From Flavobacteriaceae bacterium (lineage in GTDB: Bacteria; Bacteroidota; Bacteroidia; Flavobacteriales; Flavobacteriaceae): 64,000 bases of DNA. The notes beneath the pieces were generated by a model. The model was given only the letters and a program-made list of their open reading frames with translations. It searched no databases and had not been told where the DNA came from. Within the stretch, counting starts at the first letter, position 1. The number at the start of each line of letters is the position of its first letter. Positions 44,230 through 51,936 of this stretch are shown here, in pieces. A program made the position numbers and the translations under genes. The DNA lies in assembly GCA_009926065.1 (NCBI GenBank), contig RFPP01000003.1, forward strand, positions 31,537 to 95,536. The letters run 5' to 3'.

Positions 44230-45006
44230 ATGATTAATAATAATCCCATAGGTTTATTCGACTCAGGAATTGGAGGTACTTCCATATGGAAAGCCATACA
44301 TCAATTAATGCCAAACGAAAATACCATTTACCTAGCCGATAGCAAAAATGCACCCTATGGAGTGAAATCCAAAGAAGAGATTATTGCACTTAGTAAAAAA
44401 AATACCGAAATATTATTAGAAAATAATTGCAAAATAATAGTTGTAGCTTGTAATACAGCAACTACTAATGCAATAAAAGAACTGAGGGCAACCTACGATG
44501 TTCCCTTTATAGGAATTGAACCAGCTATTAAGCCGGCTGCAACCCATTCTAAAACTCAAACTATTGGCATTTTAGCCACAAAAGGAACCTTAAGCAGCGA
44601 ACTATTTAATAAAGCCGTTTCGCTTTACCAGGATATTAATATTGTAGAGCAAATAGGTTTTGGATTAGTAGAATTAATCGAAAATGGGGAAATAAATTCT
44701 CCTAAAATGAATGAATTATTAATATCCTATTTAAATCCTATGATCGAAAAAAACATTGATTATCTAGTATTAGGGTGCAGCCACTACCCCTATTTAATTC
44801 CAAAAATTAAAGAAATTTTACCAAAGTCAATTCAAATAATAGATTCAGGGCAAGCAGTAGCAAGACAAACTCTAGCCGTTCTTCAAAACCAAACCGGAAT
44901 AAGTAATTTAGATAAAGGAGAATGTGAATTTTATTCAAATATCGACCCGAAAGTACTTGTCGATATTCTGGAAAATAAATATTCTGTTTCAAAAAGAGAC
45001 TTTTAA
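44230..45006 (+). CDS. murI: Glutamate racemase
   Basis: MurI, 258 residues, makes D-glutamate for peptidoglycan. Both catalytic cysteines are present: VACNTATTNAIKELR near 74 and VLGCSHYPYLIPKI near 182. The N-terminal GLFDSGIGGTSIWKAI and LADSKNAPYGVKSKEEI are typical. Its stop codon shares bases with the convergent carbonic anhydrase gene (TTAA at 45003-45006), so neither gene has an intergenic terminator. Confidence 0.97.
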   Translation: MINNNPIGLFDSGIGGTSIWKAIHQLMPNENTIYLADSKNAPYGVKSKEEIIALSKKNTEILLENNCKIIVVACNTATTNAIKELRATYDVPFIGIEPAIKPAATHSKTQTIGILATKGTLSSELFNKAVSLYQDINIVEQIGFGLVELIENGEINSPKMNELLISYLNPMIEKNIDYLVLGCSHYPYLIPKIKEILPKSIQIIDSGQAVARQTLAVLQNQTGISNLDKGECEFYSNIDPKVLVDILENKYSVSKRDF

Positions 45007-45521
45007 AGGTCTTCTTTAAACCAACTAGAATACATAATATAATTATTGGATATTCTTTCAATTTCTCCGGCAAAATCCGATTGATCAATATCTTTAACCT
45101 TCTTAGCAGGAACCCCTGCCCAGATAGTTCCCGAGGGAACTACCGTGTTTTGAGTAATTACAGCACCTGCCGCAACAATTGAATTACTTTCAATAATACA
45201 ATTATCCATCACAATGGCACCCATCCCAATTAGCACATTATCTTGTATTGTGCAACCATGAACAATGGCATTATGACCTATTGATACATTGTTTCCAATA
45301 ATTGTTGGGTGCTTCTGATAAGTACAATGAACAACTGCACCATCTTGAATATTAACTTTATTTCCAATTTTAATGGAATTGACATCACCACGAATAATAG
45401 CATTAAACCAAACACTGCAAAATTTTCCAAAAGTAACATCGCCAACAATTGTAGCATTTTCAGCAACATAACAGTCTTCAGGGATAATAGGTGATTTTCC
45501 GTTAACAGCTTTTATCAACAT
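45003..45521 (-). CDS. Gamma-type carbonic anhydrase-like protein
   Basis: Left-handed beta-helix protein of 172 residues in the gamma-carbonic anhydrase/PaaY/YrdA family. Hexapeptide repeats run from about 15 to 140. The zinc His residues are seen in VVHCTYQKH near 64 and IGHNAIVHGC near 81-90, and the RGD of IIRGDVNSIKIG is the family's trimer contact. Many bacterial members show low or no measured anhydrase activity, so the name is structural rather than proven. It is transcribed alone after the terminator of the PorP-type gene, with no clear promoter element. Confidence 0.9.
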   Translation of the reverse strand: MLIKAVNGKSPIIPEDCYVAENATIVGDVTFGKFCSVWFNAIIRGDVNSIKIGNKVNIQDGAVVHCTYQKHPTIIGNNVSIGHNAIVHGCTIQDNVLIGMGAIVMDNCIIESNSIVAAGAVITQNTVVPSGTIWAGVPAKKVKDIDQSDFAGEIERISNNYIMYSSWFKEDL

Positions 45522-45526
45522 AGCTT

Positions 45527-45554
45527 AAAAAAATAGTCCCGAGGAATCGGGACT
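45527..45554 (-). terminator. Rho-independent terminator of the PorP/SprF-type gene
   Basis: Eight-bp perfect stem AGTCCCGA/TCGGGACT with a GGAA loop on the plus strand. On the minus strand it is followed by a seven-T run. It begins about 19 nt past the stop at 45573. Confidence 0.88.
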
Positions 45555-45572
45555 GTATATTAAAAAATTATT

Positions 45573-46571
45573 TTAATTATTTGCAGGACAATTACAGTGG
45601 TATCTTTCTGGCTCACAGAATAAATTTAAACCAATTGTAATTTGATGATATCCTGGATTCTCAAATCTAATGTCACCAAAAACTTGAGAATAGGTATAAG
45701 CAAACATAAAATTCTTATAGTTAACACCTAAAATTGGTGAAAAGAATTGTAATTTTTGTTCGGCCAACCCATTTCCACGAACATATTGAGCACCATCAAA
45801 ACTTCTTCTGTAAGAGAGTGCTCCCCATATTTTTCCACCCTCGAAATTTTTATACGCTTTTAGGTTAAAATCAATTGAACTTTCTTTAGTTTTTTCAACT
45901 CTTTGATACATAATTGAAGGTTCCCAAAGTACCACATCAGCATCCCCAAAGGTATATCCAGCACTTAAAATTACTTTTCTAAGGTTATCACTTTCGAATT
46001 CAGTATAAATATTTCTTCTTGTTTCTACTGCATTTTTAATTGTTAAATGTGAGAAAAATTCTAAATAATTATAGGATGCCCCAATATCAAAATTCATATA
46101 TGACTCTTTTTGAACTATTGTACCATCAACTATAGGATCGTAATTCCCAGAATTTCTAAATTGAGTTTCATCCAATTGACTCTGAATAAGAACACCACTA
46201 ATACCAAAAGACAATTGATTTAAATCAGAATCATCTCTTGAAAACATTAAGTGATGTGCATATGTAAATTTTAATCCTTTTTGAGAGTGGTATCCATTTA
46301 CATCATTAAAAATGATCATCCCAACTCCTGATTTCTCATTTAAGCGTCCATTAATACTTAAAGTTTGTAATTGAGGTGCGTCTTGTTGTTCAAACCATTG
46401 TTTACGAGCAGTTAATCTAATTTTAGTACAACTTGAAGCTCCAGCCATCGAAGGGTGAATCAAATAATAATTATCGGATAAATAATCTGAATATACCGCA
46501 ACTCCTTCTTGAGAAAAAGTCAGTTGAGTAATAAAAATCAAACTTAAAATGTATAATTTTTTAATATTCAT
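45573..46571 (-). CDS. PorP/SprF-family type IX secretion membrane protein
   Basis: PorP/SprF-family outer-membrane protein, 332 residues, with signal peptide ending LTFSQ near 21. Family start motif VYSDYLSDNYYLIHPSMAGASSCTKIRLTARKQWFEQ near 26-62, then repeated beta strands such as GVGMIIFNDVNGYHSQKG near 82. The C-terminus is a Cys-containing CEPERYHCNC. In other flavobacteria these genes often follow a giant adhesin that the PorP-type protein helps secrete or anchor; no adhesin gene is adjacent here, so this one is orphaned or serves a substrate encoded elsewhere. Single-gene unit with a terminator. Confidence 0.88.
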   Translation of the reverse strand: MNIKKLYILSLIFITQLTFSQEGVAVYSDYLSDNYYLIHPSMAGASSCTKIRLTARKQWFEQQDAPQLQTLSINGRLNEKSGVGMIIFNDVNGYHSQKGLKFTYAHHLMFSRDDSDLNQLSFGISGVLIQSQLDETQFRNSGNYDPIVDGTIVQKESYMNFDIGASYNYLEFFSHLTIKNAVETRRNIYTEFESDNLRKVILSAGYTFGDADVVLWEPSIMYQRVEKTKESSIDFNLKAYKNFEGGKIWGALSYRRSFDGAQYVRGNGLAEQKLQFFSPILGVNYKNFMFAYTYSQVFGDIRFENPGYHQITIGLNLFCEPERYHCNCPANN

Positions 46572-46920
46572 TTTTTTTAATTCTTTTATGAATTGGAATA
46601 TATGATTCTAAAAACAAAATAAATTCTTCAATATTTATAATTCATAAAGAAGTATTAAAATCGAAAAATGAACCTTAAATAAATTAATAACTAAGGTGCT
46701 TTTTTTTGTATCGTCCAAATATATAAATTTTTAGGTTACATATCAAATACAACCTAATATATTTGTGGAATTTAAATTATTATAACGATTAAGTAACTGA
46801 ATTATTGTTTGAAATAATATCTAAAACCATCATAATCATTTACTAAATTTCATTTTATATTTGACTAAATTATATACCTTTACATCATTAATTTAAAGGA
46901 AATAAATAGTATAAATTAAG
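46572..46920. other. 349-nt divergent intergenic region
   Basis: Very AT-rich spacer between the PorP/SprF gene and the Nfu gene, the only gene-free stretch over 300 nt in the window. I see no ORF, RNA gene or repeat copy. A TATATTTG element (46856-46863), 57 nt before the Nfu ATG, is the best promoter candidate; none is obvious for the PorP gene. Confidence 0.5.
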
Positions 46921-47817
46921 ATGAAAATAACAATAAAAAGCACTCAAAATCCAACAATATTAAAATTTGAATTTCCCGATTTTATTACTCAAAACGAGAA
47001 CTTTGAGTTTAAAAATATCGATGAAGCAAAAGCTTCTCCTTTAGCGCAACAATTGTTTTATTTGCCATTTGTGAAAACAGTTTACATTTCAGGAAATTTC
47101 ATTGCTATTGAAAGATATTCTATAGTAGAATGGGAAGATGTTCAAGATGCAGTTGCCGAACAAATCGAAGAATTTGTAAATAATGGAGGTGTAATTATTA
47201 AAGCTGAAGAAAACAAACCTAAAAAACAACCCATAACCGTTTATGGTGAAACAACTCCAAATCCTGCAACTCTTAAATTCGTTGTAAGTAGAATGTTGAC
47301 AAAAACAGGTGTGGAATTTAAAAATATTGACGAAACTAAACCGTCTCCTTTAGCAAAGGAACTTTTCAATTTCCCTTACGTCAAAGAAGTATTTATCGAT
47401 GAGAATTATATTTCGGTAACCAAATATGAAGTTAATGATTGGAACCAAATTACGCTAGAATTACGTTCTTTTATTAAACTTTTCATTGAAAATGGCGGTA
47501 CTGTTTTAGATGAATCTTTAATCGAAAATACCGAAAAATTAGAGAAGCAACAAATTAGCAATTTTGATAATTTAGACACGACATCCCAACAAATTATTAA
47601 TATTTTAGAGGAATATGTGAAGCCTGCTGTAGCCGCAGATGGTGGAAATATCCTTTTTGATTCCTATGATGAAACCGAAAAAAGAGTAAAAGTGGTTCTT
47701 CAAGGCGCTTGCAACGGCTGCCCATCGTCAACATTTACTCTAAAAAGCGGAATTGAAAACATGTTGAAAGACATGCTAAATGATGAAAATATTAAAGTGG
47801 AAGCTATCAACGGATAA
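46921..47817 (+). CDS. Fe-S cluster scaffold of the Nfu type with two N-terminal Nfu domains
   Basis: A 298-residue protein. The C-terminal NifU-like domain (about 220-298) has AADGGNILFDSYDE and the cluster-binding GACNGCPSSTFTL with its CxxC. Ahead of it are two copies of the Nfu N-terminal domain: residues 1-95 (TQNPTILKFEF, FKNIDEAKASPLAQQLFYLPFVKTVYI) and 104-200 (TPNPATLKFVV, FKNIDETKPSPLAKELFNFPYVKEVFI). The copies are clearly related. Most Nfu proteins carry one such domain. It delivers Fe-S clusters to target proteins. Repeat copy C and the DUF255 gene follow. Confidence 0.92.
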   Translation: MKITIKSTQNPTILKFEFPDFITQNENFEFKNIDEAKASPLAQQLFYLPFVKTVYISGNFIAIERYSIVEWEDVQDAVAEQIEEFVNNGGVIIKAEENKPKKQPITVYGETTPNPATLKFVVSRMLTKTGVEFKNIDETKPSPLAKELFNFPYVKEVFIDENYISVTKYEVNDWNQITLELRSFIKLFIENGGTVLDESLIENTEKLEKQQISNFDNLDTTSQQIINILEEYVKPAVAADGGNILFDSYDETEKRVKVVLQGACNGCPSSTFTLKSGIENMLKDMLNDENIKVEAING

Positions 47818-47848
47818 TTCTTAAATTAAAAAACATTATTTTTTTTTA

Positions 47849-47917
47849 GGAGCTATTTCCAGCTGTACGCTACAATCCACGCCCAAAAGCGTGGGATTTC
47901 CACTGCCATCTGGGCTA
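47849..47917 (+). repeat. Structured intergenic repeat, copy C
   Basis: Begins GGAGCTATTTCCAGCTGTAC and ends TTTCCACTGCCATCTGGG then CTA. Central stem CCACGC/GCGTGG (47877-47882 with 47889-47894), loop CCAAAA. It lies 31 nt after the Nfu stop and 12 nt before the DUF255 start. The ORF track wrongly starts the DUF255 gene at a GTG inside this copy. Confidence 0.75.
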
Positions 47918-47929
47918 AAAAAAGTTACC

Positions 47930-49942
47930 ATGAACCAATTAATTTCAGAGACCAGTCCCTACCTTTTGCAACATGCAAACAACCCTGTGCATTGGAAAGC
48001 ATGGAACAAAGATTCTTTAGCACAAGCTCAAAAAAGCAACAAACTAATCGTTATAAGTATTGGCTACTCTGCTTGCCATTGGTGCCATGTAATGGAACAT
48101 GAAAGCTTTGAAGATAATGACGTGGCGAAAACGATGAATCGGCATTTCATCAATATCAAAGTAGATCGAGAAGAACGCCCTGATGTAGATGCTATTTACA
48201 TGAAAGCAATTCAAATAATGACCGGTCGAGGCGGTTGGCCCTTAAATGTGGTTACACTTCCCGATGGAAGACCAATATGGGGAGGAACCTATTTCCGAAA
48301 AGAAGAATGGATTTCAACACTCGAAAAATTGCAATACATTTACGAGTCAAGCCCTGAAAAAATGATTGAATATGCCGAAAAATTACAATTAGGTATAAAT
48401 AGTTTGAATTTTTCATACACCGAAACAGCTTCAGATGAATTGAACCAAAATTGTATTGAACCTCTAATTGAAAAATGGCAAAAAAGTTTCGATTTAGATT
48501 TTGGGGGAATGGCTCGAGCACCCAAATTTATGATGCCAAACAATTACAAATTTCTAATGCGTTATGGGTATCAAAAAAACAATCATGATATACTAGATTT
48601 TGTGAATTTAACATTGACCAAAATGGCATTTGGCGGATTATTTGACACTGTTGACGGAGGTTTTTCTCGCTATTCAGTAGATTTAAAATGGCATGTTCCC
48701 CATTTTGAAAAAATGCTATATGACAATGGTCAACTCGTTTCTTTATATTCAGATGCCTATAAATTAACCAAAAATCCGTTGTACAAAGAAGTCATTGAAA
48801 AAACACTTCGGTTCGTTTCTAGAGAATTAGTAAATACTGAAAATGGATTCTATTGCGCACTCGACGCTGATAGTTTGGACAGCGATGGGCATTTAGAGGA
48901 AGGCGCATTTTATGTATGGAATAAATCCGATTTAGAAAAAATTATAAATGTAGATTTCCCTTTATTTAGTGAGGTTTTTAATATCAATGAATTTGGTTAT
49001 TGGGAAAATAACAATTACGTTTTAATTCAAAATCAAGAATTAGAAACAATTGCAAAAACAAATAATTTAGAACTTTCTGATTTAAAAAATAAGAAAGAAA
49101 ATTGGGAAAAATTGCTTTTTATTGAAAGAGAAAAAAGGAGTAAACCAAGATTAGACGACAAGTCATTGACTTCCTGGAATGCTTTAATGTTAAAGGGATT
49201 TGTTGATGCCTATAAAGCATTGGGCAACGAAAATTATTTGGAAATCGCATTAAAAAACGCCAATTTTATTATTGATAAATTATGGACTCCTGAAGGGAAC
49301 TTATTGCACAATTACAAAAATGGAACGGCAACAATAAATGGCTATTTAGAAGATTACAGTTTTGTAATTGAAGCCTTTATTTCACTTTATGAAGTTACCA
49401 TGGATGAAAAATGGCTACACCAATCCAAGCAATTAACCGATTATTGCTTCGATAATTTTTATGATGAAGCGACACATTTTTTCTCCTTTACATCAAAAAA
49501 AGATGACCCATTAATTGCAACTCATTTTGAAACGGAAGACAATGTAATTCCTGCTTCAAATTCGGTCATGGCTAATAATTTGTTTCTACTTAGCCTCTAT
49601 TTTAATAATCCGTATTACGAGTCTATTTGCATGAAAATGCTCAAAAAAATAATTCCAAATATTGATTATCCGTCGGCCTATTCCAACTGGCTTAATCTTC
49701 TATTGAACTATTCTGAGCAACAAAGAGAATTGGGTATTTGTGGTGAGAATGCAATGGAATATCTATTGAAAATAAATCGGGAATACCATCCTAATTTAAT
49801 GCTTGCTGCTGCAAATAAAAATTCGGAATTGCCATTTTTAAAAAATCGATTTATTGAAAATGAAATGCTGTTTTATGTTTGCCAAAACCAAACTTGTCAG
49901 CTTCCAACCTCAAATTTTGATGAAGTTAAAAAAATGATTTAA
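47930..49942 (+). CDS. Thioredoxin-domain DUF255 protein (YyaL/Spata20 family)
   Basis: A 670-residue protein from the ATG at 47930 (MNQLISETSPYLLQHANNPV), the standard family N-terminus. The track start at 47891 is a GTG inside repeat copy C. The N-terminal thioredoxin-like domain (about 1-165) has NPVHWKAW, SACHWCHVMEHESFED with CxxC-type cysteines near 44-47 and VDREERPDVDAIYM. A large alpha/alpha-barrel part follows with GGFSRYSVDLKWHVPHFEKMLYDN near 242 and ALDADS, similar to six-hairpin glycosidases and N-acyl epimerases. Biochemical function is unproven. It ends directly against the convergent tsaB gene. Confidence 0.92.
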   Translation: MNQLISETSPYLLQHANNPVHWKAWNKDSLAQAQKSNKLIVISIGYSACHWCHVMEHESFEDNDVAKTMNRHFINIKVDREERPDVDAIYMKAIQIMTGRGGWPLNVVTLPDGRPIWGGTYFRKEEWISTLEKLQYIYESSPEKMIEYAEKLQLGINSLNFSYTETASDELNQNCIEPLIEKWQKSFDLDFGGMARAPKFMMPNNYKFLMRYGYQKNNHDILDFVNLTLTKMAFGGLFDTVDGGFSRYSVDLKWHVPHFEKMLYDNGQLVSLYSDAYKLTKNPLYKEVIEKTLRFVSRELVNTENGFYCALDADSLDSDGHLEEGAFYVWNKSDLEKIINVDFPLFSEVFNINEFGYWENNNYVLIQNQELETIAKTNNLELSDLKNKKENWEKLLFIEREKRSKPRLDDKSLTSWNALMLKGFVDAYKALGNENYLEIALKNANFIIDKLWTPEGNLLHNYKNGTATINGYLEDYSFVIEAFISLYEVTMDEKWLHQSKQLTDYCFDNFYDEATHFFSFTSKKDDPLIATHFETEDNVIPASNSVMANNLFLLSLYFNNPYYESICMKMLKKIIPNIDYPSAYSNWLNLLLNYSEQQRELGICGENAMEYLLKINREYHPNLMLAAANKNSELPFLKNRFIENEMLFYVCQNQTCQLPTSNFDEVKKMI

Positions 49943-50611
49943 TTATTTTTTTGAAACCGTAGCCATAAAATCCTTTAAGTAATAAGGCTCAAAATAAGCT
50001 ACATCTTCCAACTTTTTTTCTTGGAATTTTATATAACTCAATTCACTCATTTCATTTGCAGAAGGATAAATAATCTCCTCGTGAAAAATAAAATTAGATT
50101 TGGATAAAACAGTTTTGGCTTTTCCAGTACAATCTCCAACAAAATGAATTGTTTCAGAAAATTCTTCAAATGAACTTTCAGTAAGTATTTCAGCTTGAAC
50201 TTCTCTTATTTTTTCCAATTTAGAATTGAAAATCGCAGAATAAACCTCCATTCTTCTCGCATCAATCATTGGAATAATTACTCCATCGGAAATTGATAAT
50301 TTAGACGCTAAAACCTGCAAAGTATCTAACGCAATTAAAGGTAAATCCAAGGCAAAACAAAGCCCTTTGGCAGCAGAAACGCCTATTCTTAAACCAGTGT
50401 AGGATCCTGGGCCTTGACTAACTGCAATTGCAGCTAAATCTATAAATGTGATATTTGATTCTTTAATGCATTCCTCAATAAAAACATGCAATTTTTCAGC
50501 GTGAGAATATCCTGCTTCTGCCATTTCCTTACAAAAAATTGTTTGTCCATTTTGCGAAATTGATACAGAACAGTTTTTGGTTGCCGTTTCTAAATTTAGA
50601 ATGTAAGTCAC
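49943..50611 (-). CDS. tsaB: tRNA threonylcarbamoyladenosine synthesis protein TsaB
   Basis: TsaB (YeaZ), 222 residues, starting with GTG; no ATG is available in frame nearby. ASKHA-fold protein with ILNLETATKNCSVSI near 4 and AVSQGPGSYTGLRIGVSAAKGLCFALDLPLIALDTLQVLA near 62. It is the non-catalytic partner of TsaD in the N6-threonylcarbamoyl modification of tRNA position 37, which is required for accurate decoding of ANN codons. It follows the adaptor gene on the same strand with a 16-nt gap and is probably co-transcribed with tolC and the adaptor. Confidence 0.95.
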   Translation of the reverse strand: MTYILNLETATKNCSVSISQNGQTIFCKEMAEAGYSHAEKLHVFIEECIKESNITFIDLAAIAVSQGPGSYTGLRIGVSAAKGLCFALDLPLIALDTLQVLASKLSISDGVIIPMIDARRMEVYSAIFNSKLEKIREVQAEILTESSFEEFSETIHFVGDCTGKAKTVLSKSNFIFHEEIIYPSANEMSELSYIKFQEKKLEDVAYFEPYYLKDFMATVSKK

Positions 50612-50627
50612 TCGATGCTATTGAAAG

Positions 50628-51929
50628 TTATTTCTTTTCTGGTTTATCAATTCCAGAACTCACTACCACTTTATCTCCTGAATTCAGCTCTTTTGTAACA
50701 GTAGTATAAGGGCCTACAATAACCACGTCGCCTTTTTTAAGTCCAGAAAGAACTTCAATATTGGTGTCGTCTTGGATTCCAGTTTTGATGATTCTGATTT
50801 TAGCTTTATCACCTACTTTTAAGAACACGCATTCAAATTTCTTATCACTTTTTGGAGCAATTTTATTGTCTTTATCCTTGGTGTCTTCAACAACAATTTT
50901 TGAAGTTGCTGTAGTATCCGACTTAACCACAATTGAACTGATTGGCACACCAATAACATTAACTTTTCTAGTTGTAATAATATCAACAGTAGCTGTCATT
51001 CCTGGTCTAAATGGAGAATAAGACAATGGTTTTCCCTCTAATAAATCTAAATAAGATTCTTTTAAAATTCTAACTTTAACTTTGAAATTAGTTACTTGAT
51101 CGGCAGTTAAAGCAGTACTCGCAGAATTAGAAATACTGGTTACTATACCTTTGAATTCTTTTTTCAAATAGGCATCCACTTCTACTTTAGCCGTATCGCC
51201 AACATTAATTTTAACAATGTCATTCTCATTTACATCAACTTCAACTTCCATATTGTTCAAATTGGCAACGCGAAGAATTTCAGTTCCAGTCATTTGTTGG
51301 GTTCCTAAAACGCGTTCGCCTAATTCAACATTTAACATTGAAATAGTTCCGTCTGCAGGAGCATAAATTGTAGTTCTTCCTAAGTTATCTTTGGCTTCAC
51401 TTACTGTTGCCGAAGCGCTTTGTACATTATAATAAGCTGATTCCTTAGAAGCCTTTGCTACTTCAAAAGAGGCAATAGCTTTGTCCCATTCCGATTTTGA
51501 AATTATTCCTTTATCATATAGAATTTTGCTTCTATCATAGTTGGATTTAGCTTCTTTAAAAGAAGCATCCGCTTGACTCAATCCAGCTTTTGTTCCAGAT
51601 AAATTAGAAATCGTACGTTGGTAACCAGAAGTATATAAATCAGGGTTTATTTTTACTAATAAATCTCCTTTTTTAACGACTTGCCCTTCTTTAACAGGTA
51701 AAGCAATAATTTCACCTGATACTTCTGACGATATTTTTACTTCAATTTCCGGCTGAATTTTACCAGTCGCTGAGACCGTTTCTACTACTGTAATTTCATT
51801 TACCGTGGCTATTTCTACTTCGGTTCCTTTATCTTTTTTTCCAATAATTCCTGTTTTAGAAAGTAGTAATAAAACGGCAATTAGTGCAACTGCTGAACCT
51901 AATAAAATATAAATTGTTTTCTTTGACAT
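50628..51929 (-). CDS. HlyD/MacA-type efflux periplasmic adaptor subunit
   Basis: Membrane-fusion protein of 433 residues with an N-terminal TM anchor (about 6-24). The lipoyl halves are visible as SGEIIALPVKEGQVVKKGDLLVKINPD near 71-97 and IYAPADGTISMLNVELGERVLG near 194. A coiled-coil hairpin lies between them (about 105-190), then beta-barrel and membrane-proximal domains (GDTAKVEVDAYL, FRPGMTATVDI). It bridges an inner-membrane transporter and TolC, whose gene lies 7 nt upstream in the same orientation. The MacA-like layout suggests an ABC permease partner; none is adjacent. Confidence 0.92.
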   Translation of the reverse strand: MSKKTIYILLGSAVALIAVLLLLSKTGIIGKKDKGTEVEIATVNEITVVETVSATGKIQPEIEVKISSEVSGEIIALPVKEGQVVKKGDLLVKINPDLYTSGYQRTISNLSGTKAGLSQADASFKEAKSNYDRSKILYDKGIISKSEWDKAIASFEVAKASKESAYYNVQSASATVSEAKDNLGRTTIYAPADGTISMLNVELGERVLGTQQMTGTEILRVANLNNMEVEVDVNENDIVKINVGDTAKVEVDAYLKKEFKGIVTSISNSASTALTADQVTNFKVKVRILKESYLDLLEGKPLSYSPFRPGMTATVDIITTRKVNVIGVPISSIVVKSDTTATSKIVVEDTKDKDNKIAPKSDKKFECVFLKVGDKAKIRIIKTGIQDDTNIEVLSGLKKGDVVIVGPYTTVTKELNSGDKVVVSSGIDKPEKK

Positions 51930-51936
51930 GATGGTA

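Noticed and set aside
45309-45494. Plus-strand ORF opposite the gamma carbonic anhydrase gene
   Set aside because: It is a shadow created by the hexapeptide-repeat coding sequence of the real gene on the other strand.
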